Positions 22,385 through 33,705 of a stretch of DNA of 64,000 nt are shown here, one piece after another; position 1 is the first letter of the stretch, and each line of letters opens with the position of its first letter. The position numbers were made by a program, and so were the translations under genes. The stretch is from assembly GCA_020796225.1 (NCBI GenBank), contig CM036761.1, positions 39,988,428 to 40,052,427 on the forward strand, written 5' to 3'. The notes under the pieces are model-generated. The model worked only from the letters and a program-made list of their open reading frames with translations. It did not search any database and was not told the DNA's origin. Origin of the DNA: Arion vulgaris. Taxonomy: Eukaryota > Mollusca > Gastropoda > Stylommatophora > Arionidae.

Positions 22385-23955
22385 TGGAATTCACTCAGAA
22401 AATCGGATACACATTTTCATTTGAATTGAGTGGGAAATCGGACTGTACAGAAAATCGGATACACATTTTCATTTGTATTGAGTGGGAAATCGAACTGTAC
22501 AGAAAATCGGATACACATTTTCATTTGAATTGAGTGGGAAATCGGACTGTACAGAAAATCGGATACACATTTTCATTTGAATTGAGTGGGAAATCGAACT
22601 GTACAGAAAATCGGATACACATTTTCATTTGTATTGAGTGGGAAATCGGACTGTACAGAAAATCGGATACACATTTTCATTTGAATTGAGTGGGAAATCG
22701 AACTGTACAGAAAATCGGATACACATTTTCATTTGAATTGAGTGGGAAATCGGACTGTACAGAAAATCGGATACACATTTTCATTTGAATTGAGTGGGAA
22801 ATCGGACTGTACAGAAAATCGGATACACATTTTCATTTGAATTGAGTGGGAAATCGGACTGTACAGAAAATCGGATACACATTTTCATTTGAATTGAGTG
22901 GGAAATCGGACTGTACAGAAAATCGGATACACATTTTCATTTGTATTGAGTGGGAAATCGGACTGTACAGAAAATCGGATACACATTTTCATTTGTATTG
23001 AGTGGGAAATCGGACTGTACAGAAAATCGGATACACATTTTCATTTGTATTGAGTGGGAAATCGGACTGTACAGAAAATCGGATACACATTTTCATTTGT
23101 ATTGAGTGGGAAATCGGACTGTACAGAAAATCGGATACACATTTTCATTTGTATTGAGTGGGAAATCGGACTGTACAGAAAATCGGATACACATTTTCAT
23201 TTGTATTGAGTGGGAAATCGGACTGTACAGAAAATCGGATACACATTTTCATTTGTATTGAGTGGGAAATCGGACTGTACAGAAAATCGGATACACATTT
23301 TCATTTGTATTGAGTGGGAAATCGGACTGTACAGAAAATCGGATACACATTTTCATTTGTATTGAGTGGGAAATCGGACTGTACAGAAAATCGGATACAC
23401 ATTTTCATTTGTATTGAGTGGGAAATCGGACTGTACAGAAAATCGGATACACATTTTCATTTGAATTGAGTGGAAATCGACTGTACAGAAAATCGGATAC
23501 ACATTTTCATTTGTATTGAGTGGGAAATCGGACTGTACAGAAAATCGGATACACATTTTCATTTGAATTGAGTGGGAAATCGGACTGTACAGAAAATCGG
23601 ATACACATTTTCATTTGTATTGAGTGGGAAATCGGACTGTACAGAAAATCGGATACACATTTTCATTTGTATTGAGTGGGAAATCGGACTGTACAGAAAA
23701 TCGGATACACATTTTCATTTGTATTGAGTGGGAAATCGGACTGTACAGAAAATCGGATACACATTTTCATTTGTATTGAGTGGGAAATCGGACTGTACAG
23801 AAAATCGGATACACATTTTCATTTGTATTGAGTGGGAAATCGGACTGTACAGAAAATCGGATACACATTTTCATTTGTATTGAGTGGGAAATCGGACTGT
23901 ACAGAAAATCGGATACACATTTTCATTTGTATTGAGTGGGAAATCGGACTGTACA
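22385..23955. repeat. 52-bp minisatellite, about 30 copies
   Basis: Units with CGGACTGTACAGAAAATCGG, ATACACATTTTCATTTG and [T/A]ATTGAGTGGGAAAT. Very homogeneous: the main variants are GTATTGAG versus GAATTGAG and GGAC versus GAAC; one unit near 23,470 has two deletions. The left half is mostly GAATTGAG and the right half mostly GTATTGAG, indicating at least two expansions. Confidence 0.95.
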
Positions 23956-24064
23956 GAAATATACCATTTCAATCTTGTTTAGTGAAATCACTATGTACAG
24001 AAACGATACATTCATTTGATTAACCACTGTACAGAAATTTGAACCAATCATTCACTCATACTGC

Positions 24065-24325
24065 AAAACCAGAGAAGATTTGAATCCCATTCATTCACCA
24101 CTGTACAGAGAAGATTTGAATCCCATTCATTCACCACTGTACAGAGAAGATTTGAATCCCATTCATTCACCACTGTACAGAGAAGATTTGAATCCCATTC
24201 ATTCACCACTGTACAGAGAAGATTTGAATCCCATTCATTCACCACTGTACAGAGAAGATTTGAATCCCATTCATTCACCACTGTACAGAGAAGATTTGAA
24301 TCCCATTCATTCACCACTGTACAAA
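24065..24325. repeat. 36-bp minisatellite, about 7 near-identical copies
   Basis: Units GAATCCCATTCATTCACCAC plus TGTACAGAGAAGATTT. It shares the CTGTACAGA core with the preceding 52-bp array. A 36-bp period gives uninterrupted 12-residue peptide repeats on both strands, not a gene. Confidence 0.95.
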
Positions 24326-24455
24326 GGTGATTTCAATGACTACGCTAACCACTCTATAAAGGTGATTTGAATCTAAGACATTGGTCGCTGTACAGGTGAA
24401 ATTTCTGTTATACAATTTTTTAAAAATTTGTAGGTAGTTTCAAATAGTTATTGTA

Positions 24456-24830
24456 ATTAATTGATTGATTGATTGATTGATTGATTAATTGATTGATTGA
24501 TAGAATCATCATCATCATTTCACTTAGGTAGATTACAGCGGATATTTTAATCTCTGTGATCACAGCAGAAATACGCAAACACCGTAGCATCAGTGAAGGA
24601 CCCGGATGCATTATTTTTAGGATCATAATTTGTATTTTAGTAATTATATTTCTTTTAACGAATTTTGTCTGCGAAGTTTCTTTTCATTATTTTCTAATTG
24701 TTTTCAAACTCTCTCGCGATCCCGTTTTCAAACTAATAATGGTTGTTTTATGTGCTCGACTTAAACACAGAACATACGTTTTATCGTCCATCTTCGTTCG
24801 AACTAGGGACACGATCTGATCTATTTCGTG
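24456..24830 (-). mobile_element. SINE family B, inverted, diverged copy
   Basis: (TTGA)n tail, then AACACCGTAGCATCAGTGAA, then ACATACGTTTTATCGTCC and a reversed head with GAACTAGGGACACGA. Nearly full length but with many substitutions. Confidence 0.75.
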
Positions 24831-24930
24831 ATCATGAATAACTATATGATATTCCGATAGTCTCATGCAGGAAACGAAACGAGCAATTTTGGAGTGAGAG
24901 GCAACCACAGTACCTCCAGATTACACAGAG

Positions 24931-25038
24931 AGAGAGAGAGAGAGCGAGAGAGGAGCAAGATAGAAAAGAGCAAGATAGAGAGTGTGCAAGATAGAGAGAG
25001 AGAGAGCGAGATAGAGAGAGAAAGAATATAGAGAGATA
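24931..25038. repeat. (GA)n-rich microsatellite
   Basis: GAGAGAGAGA tracts broken by GCAAGATAGA; about 108 bp. Confidence 0.9.
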
Positions 25039-26564
25039 TCTCATTTCATTTTTACTCCACCATCCTCTCCCGCAATATTTTGAGTTCCCATTTTTGTCTA
25101 ACAGATCTGTTGGTTGTCTATATTATAAACCTGTACATCTGCTCTAAAATATAAAGCTGGATTCAAAATCTTAAAATTATTTTAAAAGTTCAACAATGAC
25201 CATAAGTTATACACAGCTGTGTCACGTGGTTTATATTCAGATACCGTGTCACGTGGTTTTCTTCTTGATCAGATCATGACGTAAAGCACACATTTTCTCA
25301 ACACATTGTTTTTGCAGCCTTGAGACACGACCATTAAATTGGCAATAAATTCACATCTTAATGTCCAGCTGTCGCTAACATCTGTACCTGCCTGTAAGGA
25401 GTATATATGATTTAAACATTAAACTTGAAGAAGGCTGGTTGTCTACGTGGCATATCCGACTCGTTTGTAGTAAAGTGCATGACCTCTGAACTTAGTGATA
25501 TACCTAACACGCGTGCTTTGAATAACAATGAGAAGCTTTGCGCTAAAATTATGTTGCTACAATTGATATCAAATATTAACCCTTTCGTCATTGTGAACCG
25601 ATTTACAGACTCGCATTACATTTTACAATGTGGAATATCTTTATTGCACCCAGGATGTGTCCATAGGTGCTCCGATCTCCTTAGCAGTATCATCAACAGC
25701 GTCCAACGACTGACTGTACCAGTTCGATTTACATTGATGAGCCTAATCATATACCTGTTGCACTGTTCTTTTCTGGCCACTCCAATCTTTCAATGTCAGC
25801 TGTTGCAATCTAGTAGTTGAGGTAGATTGGTTTCAATGAAAATCTTCTTTAAGACACAAAGCCATTTTACTGGTTAGTTCAATATATATTGCAAAATAAA
25901 TGCGTTATGTGGTTACAAAAAAAGTTAAGGTTTGAAAGGGTTCAACTGCAGCCCCCCGGTAACATAAGGTCGAATAGCTTAGCGGACAAATCAGAAATTC
26001 CTGTTAGATGGGGGCTAGTTTTTGTATATATTTGATAGAATACTGTACTCTTTTTTTGCAAATTTTACTCAATTCTATGCGTTCACTCTTATTTACTGGT
26101 GAACATGTTAATAATACTGATATTCCTCAGCTTTATACTTAACTTTTAACATAATATAGCCTTAATTTAGCATGTTGTGTGCTTTCTAAAATGAGTTAAT
26201 CTTTATATAACAACACAGGAATATTTCCTAGCATTTTTACCTGAGCCCGACGTCCGTATGTTTATTGGAGATCACAGTTAAGCATAACACGGGGTAAGAA
26301 GATCGGAATATATTTTTTTTTAAACGAATTTACAAGACAATGTCTTTACTAAACGTATTAAAACTTGCTACTAATTTCTGCTAAACATAAGGCAATGACC
26401 TTACAGACAGTGTCTTTTTTAACCATCTTGTGTCATGATTATTTATCCTTCTTGTGATGGGATTATTTATCCTTCTTGTGGTGTGATTATTTATCCCGTT
26501 TGTTAAGTGATTACTTATCCTGTTTGTGATGTGATTATTTACAAATGCCTTTGAACGTCAAACG
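25039..26564. other. No supported gene; possible SINE B remnant
   Basis: About 1.5 kb without clear features. At 25,640-25,685 TCCATAGGTGCTCCGATCTC resembles the 3' region of family B SINEs and also 29,530-29,560. The 131-codon frame at 25,425-25,820 (+) has no recognisable domain. Confidence 0.5.
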
Positions 26565-26725
26565 TAATGCTAGAGGCACAGTATAGTTTGACTGCTTTTT
26601 TCGGATTTCTGCTCACTGTGGTATTGTGGTGAGACCAAAGTTGGAGCAGGCGTAATGCTAGAGGCACAATGTAGTTGGACTGCTTGCTTGGGATTTCTGC
26701 TCACTGTGGTATTGTGGTGAGAAAC
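26565..26725. repeat. 86-bp tandem duplication, 2 copies
   Basis: AATGCTAGAGGCACA to GTGGTATTGTGGTGAGA occurs twice, 86 bp apart, with about 10 differences. Confidence 0.85.
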
Positions 26726-26784
26726 TTCTGTTGATCTTTGGATTCATGGAGACATCTTTTTTTCTTGTTTAGATTGCTAGGCGC

Positions 26785-26820
26785 TAAAGATCAAGAAGAA
26801 GAAGAAGAAGAAACCTAATG
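26785..26820 (+). repeat. GAAGAAG tract after GCGCTAAAGATCAAGAAG
   Basis: Short A/G trinucleotide tract similar to the tails of the LINE and family J fragments; it may mark the 3' end of an otherwise unrecognised insertion. Confidence 0.3.
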
Positions 26821-26884
26821 ATCTGCAATGGCTAAATAGAACTTTGGAGTTGTTTGCTAAAGTTTACATAACATACTAGCTGCT

Positions 26885-27195
26885 AGTACAAGATCAAGAA
26901 AGTACAGGATCAAGGAAGTATGGTCAATGAAGTATGGTCAAGAAAGTACAGGATCAAGGAAGTATGGTCAATGAAGTATGGTCAAGGAAGCAGGATCAAG
27001 GAGTATGTGTCAAGAAAGTATGTCAAAAAGTATGGTCAAGAAAGTACAGGATCAAGGAAGTATGGTCAATGAAGTATGGTCAAGAAAGTACAGGATCAAG
27101 GAAGTATGGTCAAGAAAGTATGGTCAAGAAAGTACAGGATCAAGGAAGTATGGTCAAGAAAGTATGGTCAAGGAAGTATGGTCAAGAAAGTCAGT
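26885..27195. repeat. Composite 14/29-bp minisatellite
   Basis: Units of GTATGGTCAAGAAA and GTACAGGATCAAGGAA alternate in varied order, about 20 sub-units. The array ends exactly where LINE RNase H sequence begins. Confidence 0.85.
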
Positions 27196-27770
27196 GGTAC
27201 ATTTAGTATGACAACAAGTAGCATTACAATGGAAGTATTGGCGTTGACTAAAGCACTACTCTGGCTAGAACCACAAAGATCCTCTAATTAATGCAATCTG
27301 ATGATTCATTAAGTATGATCCGAAGGGTGGAGACTGGTTGGATGCGCAGGCAATCGAGTGAATGACTACAGGCGTCAACAATTTACAGACTTACAAAGCA
27401 GGCATTGAAATCGGAGACAAATAGTTGAGGAAAGAAAGGACGCTCTATGGAAACCCTGAAATGAGCTTCACTGAGATAGACATGAAATATAGGACTCTAT
27501 TCCATAGATACGATTGAACGAGATGTCCAAGATACAGAGAAACAGGGCCGTGTCGTTGTATGATGCAAAGAGTCGGCGCATCTGGTGGCACCGTAAGGGA
27601 GGCGGCGTAAGCAGTGAAGTCAAAATCACAATTGAAAGCTATTTTAACGAAACAACATTTCAGGGGCGGCATTTCAAAGACTAGCAACATACTGAGAAAA
27701 TATAGCTCACGGCCCTGGAGCGGAATGTAGAAATTGCTTGCAGACTCTGTGTAACGTATAACGGTAGGAG
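27190..27770 (+). pseudogene. LINE ORF2 RNase H and C-terminal remnant, split by MITE E
   Basis: Frame reads SGTFSMTTSSITMEVLALTK and LLWLEP, then DDSLSMIRRVETGWMRRQ after a frameshift, matching the RNase H segments of the LINE at 29,960-30,634 (LTMEVRAVTVAVTWL, STSMICKVETGMMRR). The C-terminal part (27,440-27,540, resuming at 27,718) matches 17,190-17,325. Upstream RNase H strands are replaced by the composite minisatellite. Dead copy. Confidence 0.7.
27543..27717 (+). mobile_element. MITE E copy 2, complete
   Basis: 175 bp with perfect 10-bp inverted ends CAGGGCCGTG and CACGGCCCTG. It splits a LINE remnant whose unsplit relative is at 17,190-17,325. No clean target duplication: flanking octamers CAGAGAAA and GAGCGGAA agree at 5 of 8 positions. 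TIR style and the possible 8-bp duplication of copy 1 suggest hAT, tentatively. Confidence 0.8.
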
Positions 27771-27907
27771 CGGTATACATATTTCCTAATGTCCTGATAT
27801 GTTGCTTTCCCCGATCTATTCAATTTCTAATATCTGGGCTATATCTCCAATGTTAGTTGGACACAGTGATATTTCAATCACTTTACTTGTTATAATTAAG
27901 TCATTGT

Positions 27908-28103
27908 TTTTGTTGTTGCTGTTATTGCTGTTGTTGCTGTTGTTGTTGTTGCTGTTGTTATTGCTGTTGTTGTTTTTATTGTTGCTGTTGTTGCTGTTGT
28001 TGTTGTTGCTGTTGTTGTTGCTTGTTGTTGTTGTTGCTGCTGCTGTGTTGTTGCTGTTGTTGTCTGTTGCTTGTTGCTGTTGTTGCATTGTTGTTGTTGT
28101 TGC

Positions 28104-28136
<33 letters not shown>

Positions 28137-28250
28137 TTGCTGTGTGCTGCTGTTGTTGCTGAAGTTGCTATTGTTGTTGTTGTTGTTGCTGTTGTTGTTG
28201 CTGATGTTGTTGTTGTTGCTACTGCTGTTGCTGTGTTGTTGTTGTTGCAC

Positions 28251-28290
<40 letters not shown>

Positions 28291-28814
28291 CTGCTTGTTG
28301 TTGCTGAGTTGCATTGTTGTTGTTGTTGTTGCTGATGTGTTGTTTGTTGCACTGTTGTTGTTGCTGATGTTGTGTTGTTGCACGCTGTTGCCTTGTTGTT
28401 GCGTGCTTATTGCACCTCGCTGTTGTTGTGCTGTTGTTGTTGCTACTGCTGTTTGTTGTGCTGCTGTTGTTGCTACTGCTGTTGTTGTTGCTACTGCTGT
28501 TGTTGTTGTTGCTGTTGCTGTTGTTGTTGCTACTGCTGTTGTTGCTGCTGTTGTTGCTACTGCTGTTGTTGCTACTGCTGTTATTGTTGTTGTTGTTGTT
28601 GCTGTTGTTGTTGTTGCTGCTGTTGTTGCTACTGCTGTTGTTGCTACTGCTGTTGTTGCTACTGCTGTTGTTGCTACTGCTGTTATTGTTGTTGTTGTTG
28701 TTGCTGTTGTTGTTGCTTGCCTATTGTTGCTACTGCTGTTGTTGCTACTGCTGTTGTTGCTGTTGTTGTTGTTGCTGTTGCTGTTGTTGTTGCTGTTGTT
28801 GTTGTTGCTGCTGT

Positions 28815-28846
<32 letters not shown>

Positions 28847-29218
28847 CTGTTGTTGCTGTTGCTACTGCTGTTGTTGTTGCTGCTGTTGTTGCTACTGCTG
28901 TTGTTGTGTTGCTACGCTGTTGTTGTTGTGCTGTTGTTGTTGCTACTGCTGTTGTTGCTGATGTTGTTGTTGTTGCTACTGCTGTTGTTGTTGTTGCTAC
29001 TGCTGTTGTTGTTGCTGTTGTTGTTGCTACGCTGTGTGTTGTTGCTACTGCTGTTGTTGTTGTTGCTGTTGTTGTTGTTGCTACTGCTGTTGTTGCTGAT
29101 GTTGTTGTTGTTGCTACGCTGCTGTTGTTGTTGCTACTGCTGTTGTTGCTACTGTTGTTGTTGTTGCTACTGCTGTTGTTGCTGCTGTTGTTGTTGTTGC
29201 TACTGCTGTTGTTGTTGT
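27908..29218. repeat. 1.3-kb GTT/GCT trinucleotide tract
   Basis: Nearly pure mixture of TTG and TGC triplets, with CTACTGCTGTTGTTG sub-repeats in the middle and right. The minus strand reads CAA/CAG/CAACAGCAG, so long poly-Gln or poly-Asn frames appear on that strand and poly-Leu or poly-Cys on the other. No start context or flanking exon supports a protein. Frame shifts every few hundred bases argue against coding. Confidence 0.9.
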
Positions 29219-29540
29219 CAAACCCCCCAGGAATTATGAGTTTTAATCCTGTTTCCTATATTTGGGTAGGGAGAGTACTCGGCTTACTTGTAGACCCAGA
29301 AACCTCCATCAACTCTAGGCGTGTAGTGCTAAGCGTAGTGTCGCAGTGATTTCTACTCAGGTTAATCCTAGCTTAATTAAGTAGTAAATGAATACTGTTT
29401 CCGAAGTTATTTGGTGGTAAAAGGGACATAACTATCACATTTATTTTCTCTTAACATGTCTGAGGTTGTCTGCCCACATATAAATATAAGTTATCAGTTA
29501 TATGAGAACTTTTATCATCGCACTCCGGACATGTCCATAG
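29219..29540. other. No recognisable gene
   Basis: Starts AAACCCCCCAGGAATTATG right after the triplet tract. Possibly a dispersed repeat, but no second copy is visible here. Confidence 0.4.
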
Positions 29541-29544
29541 GTGC

Positions 29545-29690
29545 TCCGATCTCGCCTCACCAAATCCAGCAGCGCCCAGCAGCCCAACACGCTAATCCAA
29601 TGTTAATTTATCAATCTTTTCGCATATTTGGCGTGTCGTTATTTTCGGGTTGTACCAATATCGACATCCATCGCTCTTAATCTGATCAAT
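29545..29690 (+). pseudogene. LINE-associated dispersed segment
   Basis: Matches the reverse complement of 480-600: CAAATCCAGCAG, CCAACACGC, CAATGTTAATTTATCAATC and CGCATATTTGG. At 550-740 the same sequence has expanded into a 45-bp array; here it is single copy. Confidence 0.6.
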
Positions 29691-29711
29691 AGCTAAACAC
29701 GTAGATACAAG

Positions 29712-29870
29712 TACTACAGTTTACAAAATACATAAACAGTGACGATAAACAGCAACGTTTCGACAAAGGCCTTTATCAAGCAAGCATAAAGAATGACGAA
29801 TTTCGAGAACACTACAAATGGACGATTACATGAAACTAAACCGACGATAACAGCAACGTTTTTCGTTAAT
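29712..29870 (-). mobile_element. Penelope-like element terminal fragment
   Basis: CAGCAACGTTTCGACAAAGG then CCTTTATCAAGCAAGC and CAAATGGACGA match the terminal part of the elements at 43,781-46,225, in minus orientation. Non-coding end only; a second CAGCAACGTTTTTCG follows at about 29,850. Confidence 0.7.
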
Positions 29871-29959
29871 CTGATCAGCACTGGATTCACAGCCTGAAAC
29901 TCCTCAGTTCAAAGACTCAGAGCGTTAGAATGGCATTTCAGTCACGGCAGCCCTCTGAT

Positions 29960-30634
29960 ATCGTAGTCATGCCAGCCAATCTATCAGCCTCATTATCTCT
30001 GACCCTACGTGCCCAGATACAAAAATGATGGTGGTTTCTCTTATTCCTGTCTGTACCAGTATCTCCACCCAGTTTCGCCTCATCATTCCTGTTTCGACTT
30101 TACAAATCATACTCGTAGAGTCATTGAGTATAAAACACGAGTGTAGTAATGAGATGCCAACCACGTCACCGCTACTGTAACCGCCCGTACCTCCATTGTC
30201 AAGCTACTTGGGGTTGTAGCGTAGGCCCCACTGGCCTCTCTTATTACTTGTCTTCCTGAGCGTGCCGAAAGAGCCCATGCATAGCGTTGTTCGCGAATGA
30301 CTGTACTATCGTTGTAAATAACTACATCTGTTTCATTGATGTTGTTATTCAAGACAGCATCAACCTCCATATTAATTAGTGATGGAAGGTTTTGTTTACA
30401 GTTTTTCTTAATGGACGTAATAACTGTAAAAGCAGTCTGAAATTGAGATGGTACAGGAATCCATTCCTTTCTTGGTTCGATTTCGGAAGGTTGACATATT
30501 TTCCCAAGGGCACATTCAGCCTGACTCAGCCATAATCTGTCTTTTAAGATTCTGCATTCTTTCTCCTTACTGAGTTCTTTATTGAAGGGATGTTCCTCTT
30601 TGCGTTGATTTTTAGATAAAATCAAACCTTCCAA
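29960..30634 (-). pseudogene. LINE ORF2 remnant with RNase H domain
   Basis: Minus strand. From the N-side: PRKEWIPVPSQFQTAF, then TDVVIYNDSTVIREQRYAWA (the first RNase H strand; the usual TDGS is NDST), SGAYATTPSSLTMEVRAVTV, then after a frameshift LNDSTSMICKVETGMMRR and FVSGHVGSEIMRLIDWLA, the final [S/P]GH.G...N..D.LA helix. The order is correct for a LINE RNase H domain. Reverse transcriptase is absent upstream; the fragment starts within about 400 bp of simple TATG repeats. It is the best-preserved RNase H domain in the window and lets the other two be recognised. Confidence 0.8.
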
Positions 30635-30664
30635 GTTTCATTTAAGTATGTATATATTTACTAA

Positions 30665-30745
30665 ATATGTATGTGTATGTATGTATGTGTGTATGTATGT
30701 TTGCATGCATGCATGTATGTATGTGTGTATGTATGTTTGTATACT
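30665..30745. repeat. (ATGT)n microsatellite
   Basis: TATGTATGTGTGTATG tract with GCATGCATGC interruptions. Confidence 0.9.
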
Positions 30746-30759
30746 GTAAAATCTGTGGG

Positions 30760-31240
30760 GGTTTGGGGAGTCAGGGATTGGTAGTACCTCTGGTGAGGAT
30801 GGCTGTCACGCCCTTTCAGGGCCCATCCCCTTTGGTCCAAACCTGACTTCCAGCTCACGCCTGTGGCTCCTAGTAGTTGTCAGCATGCGACAGCGGCCAC
30901 CCCCAGGGCAACGGCTGTGACAGGCCTACTAAACCAGGCGCGGGTAACCGATTCGGTATTAAACCAATCGGTGAATCCGGGTATGCCAACCCTGCATGTG
31001 AAGACTGGACTCGGCAGATTGTGCGGAAGAAACTATACTCTGGTTCAACGGACAAGAAGGCGTCTGCCAGCAACGCGCTGCGGAGCGTAGTGAGCACGGC
31101 CAGGCACGTAGAACGCACTGGTCATCCGCTGCACCCAGATCCTTCTCCAGCCGTCTCGACTTTGTCCTGCCACTGGACACAGAAGGAATTGGGTGAGAGA
31201 GTGAGATCGACGAACTGCGCAACTCTCATTTTAAACCAAA
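30760..31240 (+). mobile_element. Dispersed GC-rich repeat, family H, copy 1
   Basis: GC-rich relative to surroundings, containing GGGCAACGGCTGTG, GTGAATCCGGGTATGCC and GACTGGACTCGGCAGATTG. A diverged, shorter copy is at 52,665-52,925 (GGGCAACGGCTTTGCCGG). All six frames are partly open because of GC content. Probably the 5' untranslated part of a LINE, by position of such segments in other genomes (inference); no ORF follows. Confidence 0.5.
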
Positions 31241-32384
31241 TCATCGCGTAAGTCACCATTTCATCAATACTATTCCCTTGGATGAAAATTTGTGTGGTCA
31301 TAATCACCCGTGTTGGACGAGCATAATCATCATCATCATACTGTAAAATCTCATTTTACGGAAGCCTACACTCACTACTTTAACAGTTAGCGATTCCTGT
31401 TTGTGGCATCTCCGTGTTTGTGCTGGTTACCTACATATTGTCATTAATTCTATCCACATTTTTCAGAATTTGAACACAAGTAGCACTGTGTCGTCTTCTT
31501 CTTCTGTGATCAACTTCTACTATTGCACTACTCGAATATGGAGCATAAAGAGATCTTCACCGGTCCTCTATACATTGTTCTGAAACCTTTTTTCCTGTTA
31601 GCAAGATTATTATTCGCCTTCTGTTCAAACTGGAGTAGTCTTGCAGGATGTACCTATTATGACTTCATTATGGCTCCCTAGATGCAGATGGCTGAGTCTA
31701 TGAAACACATTCAATGGAAGTTATGTAGTGAGACCGAAATGTCCCATTTGAATTCTGAAGATTCTGGTTTGCTCTTTTCTGTTTAACTGTTGTGTTCTGG
31801 ATTGTATCCTCCGTTTCTCCACCATCCTCCCCCCCCTTTATTTTTATGGGCTGTTTTATGTATGTCATTGCTGCTTCTGGAAAGTTTTGTGTAAGGTTGG
31901 GCTTGCCAGGCTCCATCTAGCCCTTGCCTTTTCATTTCATTGGATGCCACAGTTTTTTTATGTCTTGTCTCCTGAATGAGTTTGTCTTGTTTTGGATATG
32001 AAATGGATGGATCTAAAGAATGGATCTTCAGTCACTGAAGACTGTTACTTTTTTTTGCTGTGTGAAAGAGTGATTATTAGTCCTGTTCCCATATCCCCTC
32101 CATCAGGGAGTAATCGTATGCATAACTTATTTTGAGATACTTCCTAGAAATGATGAGGCTTGGCAGTTGAGCAGATAGAGCAGTTGATGCCCGATAGGAG
32201 CATTTCGGGAACAGGAGTGTCAGCATACACGGATAACTGTCAATTAGGGTTAATGTTAGCGTCTGAAAGTCTGAAATTGACGAAAGCGCAACTGCAATCT
32301 GGGTTGACGCCAGTTTCGCGGACATGAAAAGATTCATTTAAGTCTTTGACATCAATATCAAAGTACACGCGTGGGCATGAAGAC
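31241..32384. other. No supported gene
   Basis: About 1.1 kb of unique sequence, TTG/TTC-rich, with weakly coding-like minus frames at 31,698-31,916 and 32,077-32,337 that match nothing I know. Confidence 0.5.
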
Positions 32385-32400
32385 ATTATATATACTAGGA
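32380..32400 (+). promoter_or_regulatory. TATA-like sequence upstream of purine-rich leader
   Basis: ATTATATATACTAGG is followed by an A/G-rich stretch (32,430-32,650) with AACTCTAGCAGAG repeats and, further on, ATAACCCCCCGCGACATC at 32,925. The arrangement could be part of a solo LTR, but no matching ends or duplication were seen. Confidence 0.2.
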
Positions 32401-32644
32401 CCGAGCAGCGATTTACAGACAAATACAGGACAGACAGGGACAGTTGGAGAACTCTAGCAGAGAACTCTAGCAGAGGCAAGAGAGCACAGAACTGACGGAG
32501 ACTGGCAGAGAGATGAAAATGAAGCCAGAGAACTAGAAGTATCTAGAAGATACAGTCTGATCGCATAGAAGCAAGACAAGAGATAGTAGGGCGAGAGACT
32601 AGAAGTCTGATAGATCATCGAGAAGCCAGAGATATGTCAGAGAT

Positions 32645-32870
32645 ATACCGTCTCCCAAATCACTTAGATGCCTCCATCATCATCATATATCCACCAGTGC
32701 GGAGAACAGACACTTATGTTATAGATCAGAGACAGCCGTCTCCAAAATCACTCCAAAGTCTCCATCATCATCAGATATCTACCAGTGTAGAGAACAGACA
32801 CTTATACCATCGATCTGAGACAGCCGTCTCTCAAATCACTTAAAGATTTCCATCATCATCAGAGATTAAT
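32645..32870. repeat. 88-bp tandem repeat, about 2.6 copies
   Basis: CCGTCTC.CAAATCACTTA..., TCCATCATCATCA and GAACAGACACTTAT recur at 88-bp spacing (about 32,648; 32,736; 32,824). Confidence 0.85.
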
Positions 32871-33399
32871 CTGTACCAAAATTAGACTAATATCCAGGAT
32901 AATTATCAGCATATTATAGACGATATAACCCCCCGCGACATCAGCACATAATCTTAACATTTCCTCGAAGATAGACTAGCCTCCAATATAGACTATTGTC
33001 TAATTTTCTTTGATGAGATACTTAATATCAGAGCATGGAAGTTTCAACATTACAACCGTTATAGTTGAGACTCTCAAGATAGCCAAACAAGTTGTGCGTT
33101 ATTTTTCCGGAGGAGATAAGCCAGAATTGGAACTATAGGTACGTTTGTGTAGAGAAGAATATATATGGGAAGCTGCTTAAAGAAACCGAAGTTAGAGATA
33201 TTTCTTATATTTAAATGTTTGTTTTGATATATTGTTTGTTGTATTTATGTGGTTTTTTTTATAAATGTATTCTTTGGAGAAATATTTAAAGAAACATCTT
33301 TAAATTGATGCAGACTTGGATAAGACAGAGGAAGAGTGTGTAGATAAGAATGCTCAGATTCATATGGATGTAAGTTGATATAATATTAGTGACCAGGAC
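32871..33399. other. No recognisable feature
   Basis: AT-rich unique sequence. Confidence 0.5.
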
Positions 33400-33560
33400 A
33401 GATCCCTATCTGGTTTACCGTGCCCAGTAAGAGAAAGAGTATGCACTCATTCACCACCCTACAACAGAATGTCTTTCTGGTGACCGTGCACACATTCTTA
33501 GTGGTCATTCACTGTGACAGATCCCTTTTTGGTTTACCGTGCCCAGTATTGTCAGGACTC
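33400..33560. repeat. 118-bp-spaced partial duplication
   Basis: CAGATCCCTATCTGGTTTAC and CAGATCCCTTTTTGGTTTAC, each followed by CGTGCCCAGTA, lie 118 bp apart. Confidence 0.7.
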
Positions 33561-33705
33561 CCCACCTTACAACACTGGCACCTGTTGATTGTTGAAAATC
33601 TGTGCTGCAGCAAAGAGAACTTGTTGCCTCTGCTTTGAAGTTGGTGCTTGTCTTTCTTGCTGCTAGAAATTGCGTTTCTGGGTTTCCATGGGGATGTGCT
33701 ACTTA

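Noticed and set aside
25425..25820. 131-codon frame as a gene
   Set aside because: No recognisable domain, and it overlaps a probable SINE B remnant.
28295..29349. Open frames over 300 codons of poly-Leu, poly-Cys or poly-Val
   Set aside because: They are translations of the GTT/GCT tract; all frames are open and none has a start context or non-repeat domain.
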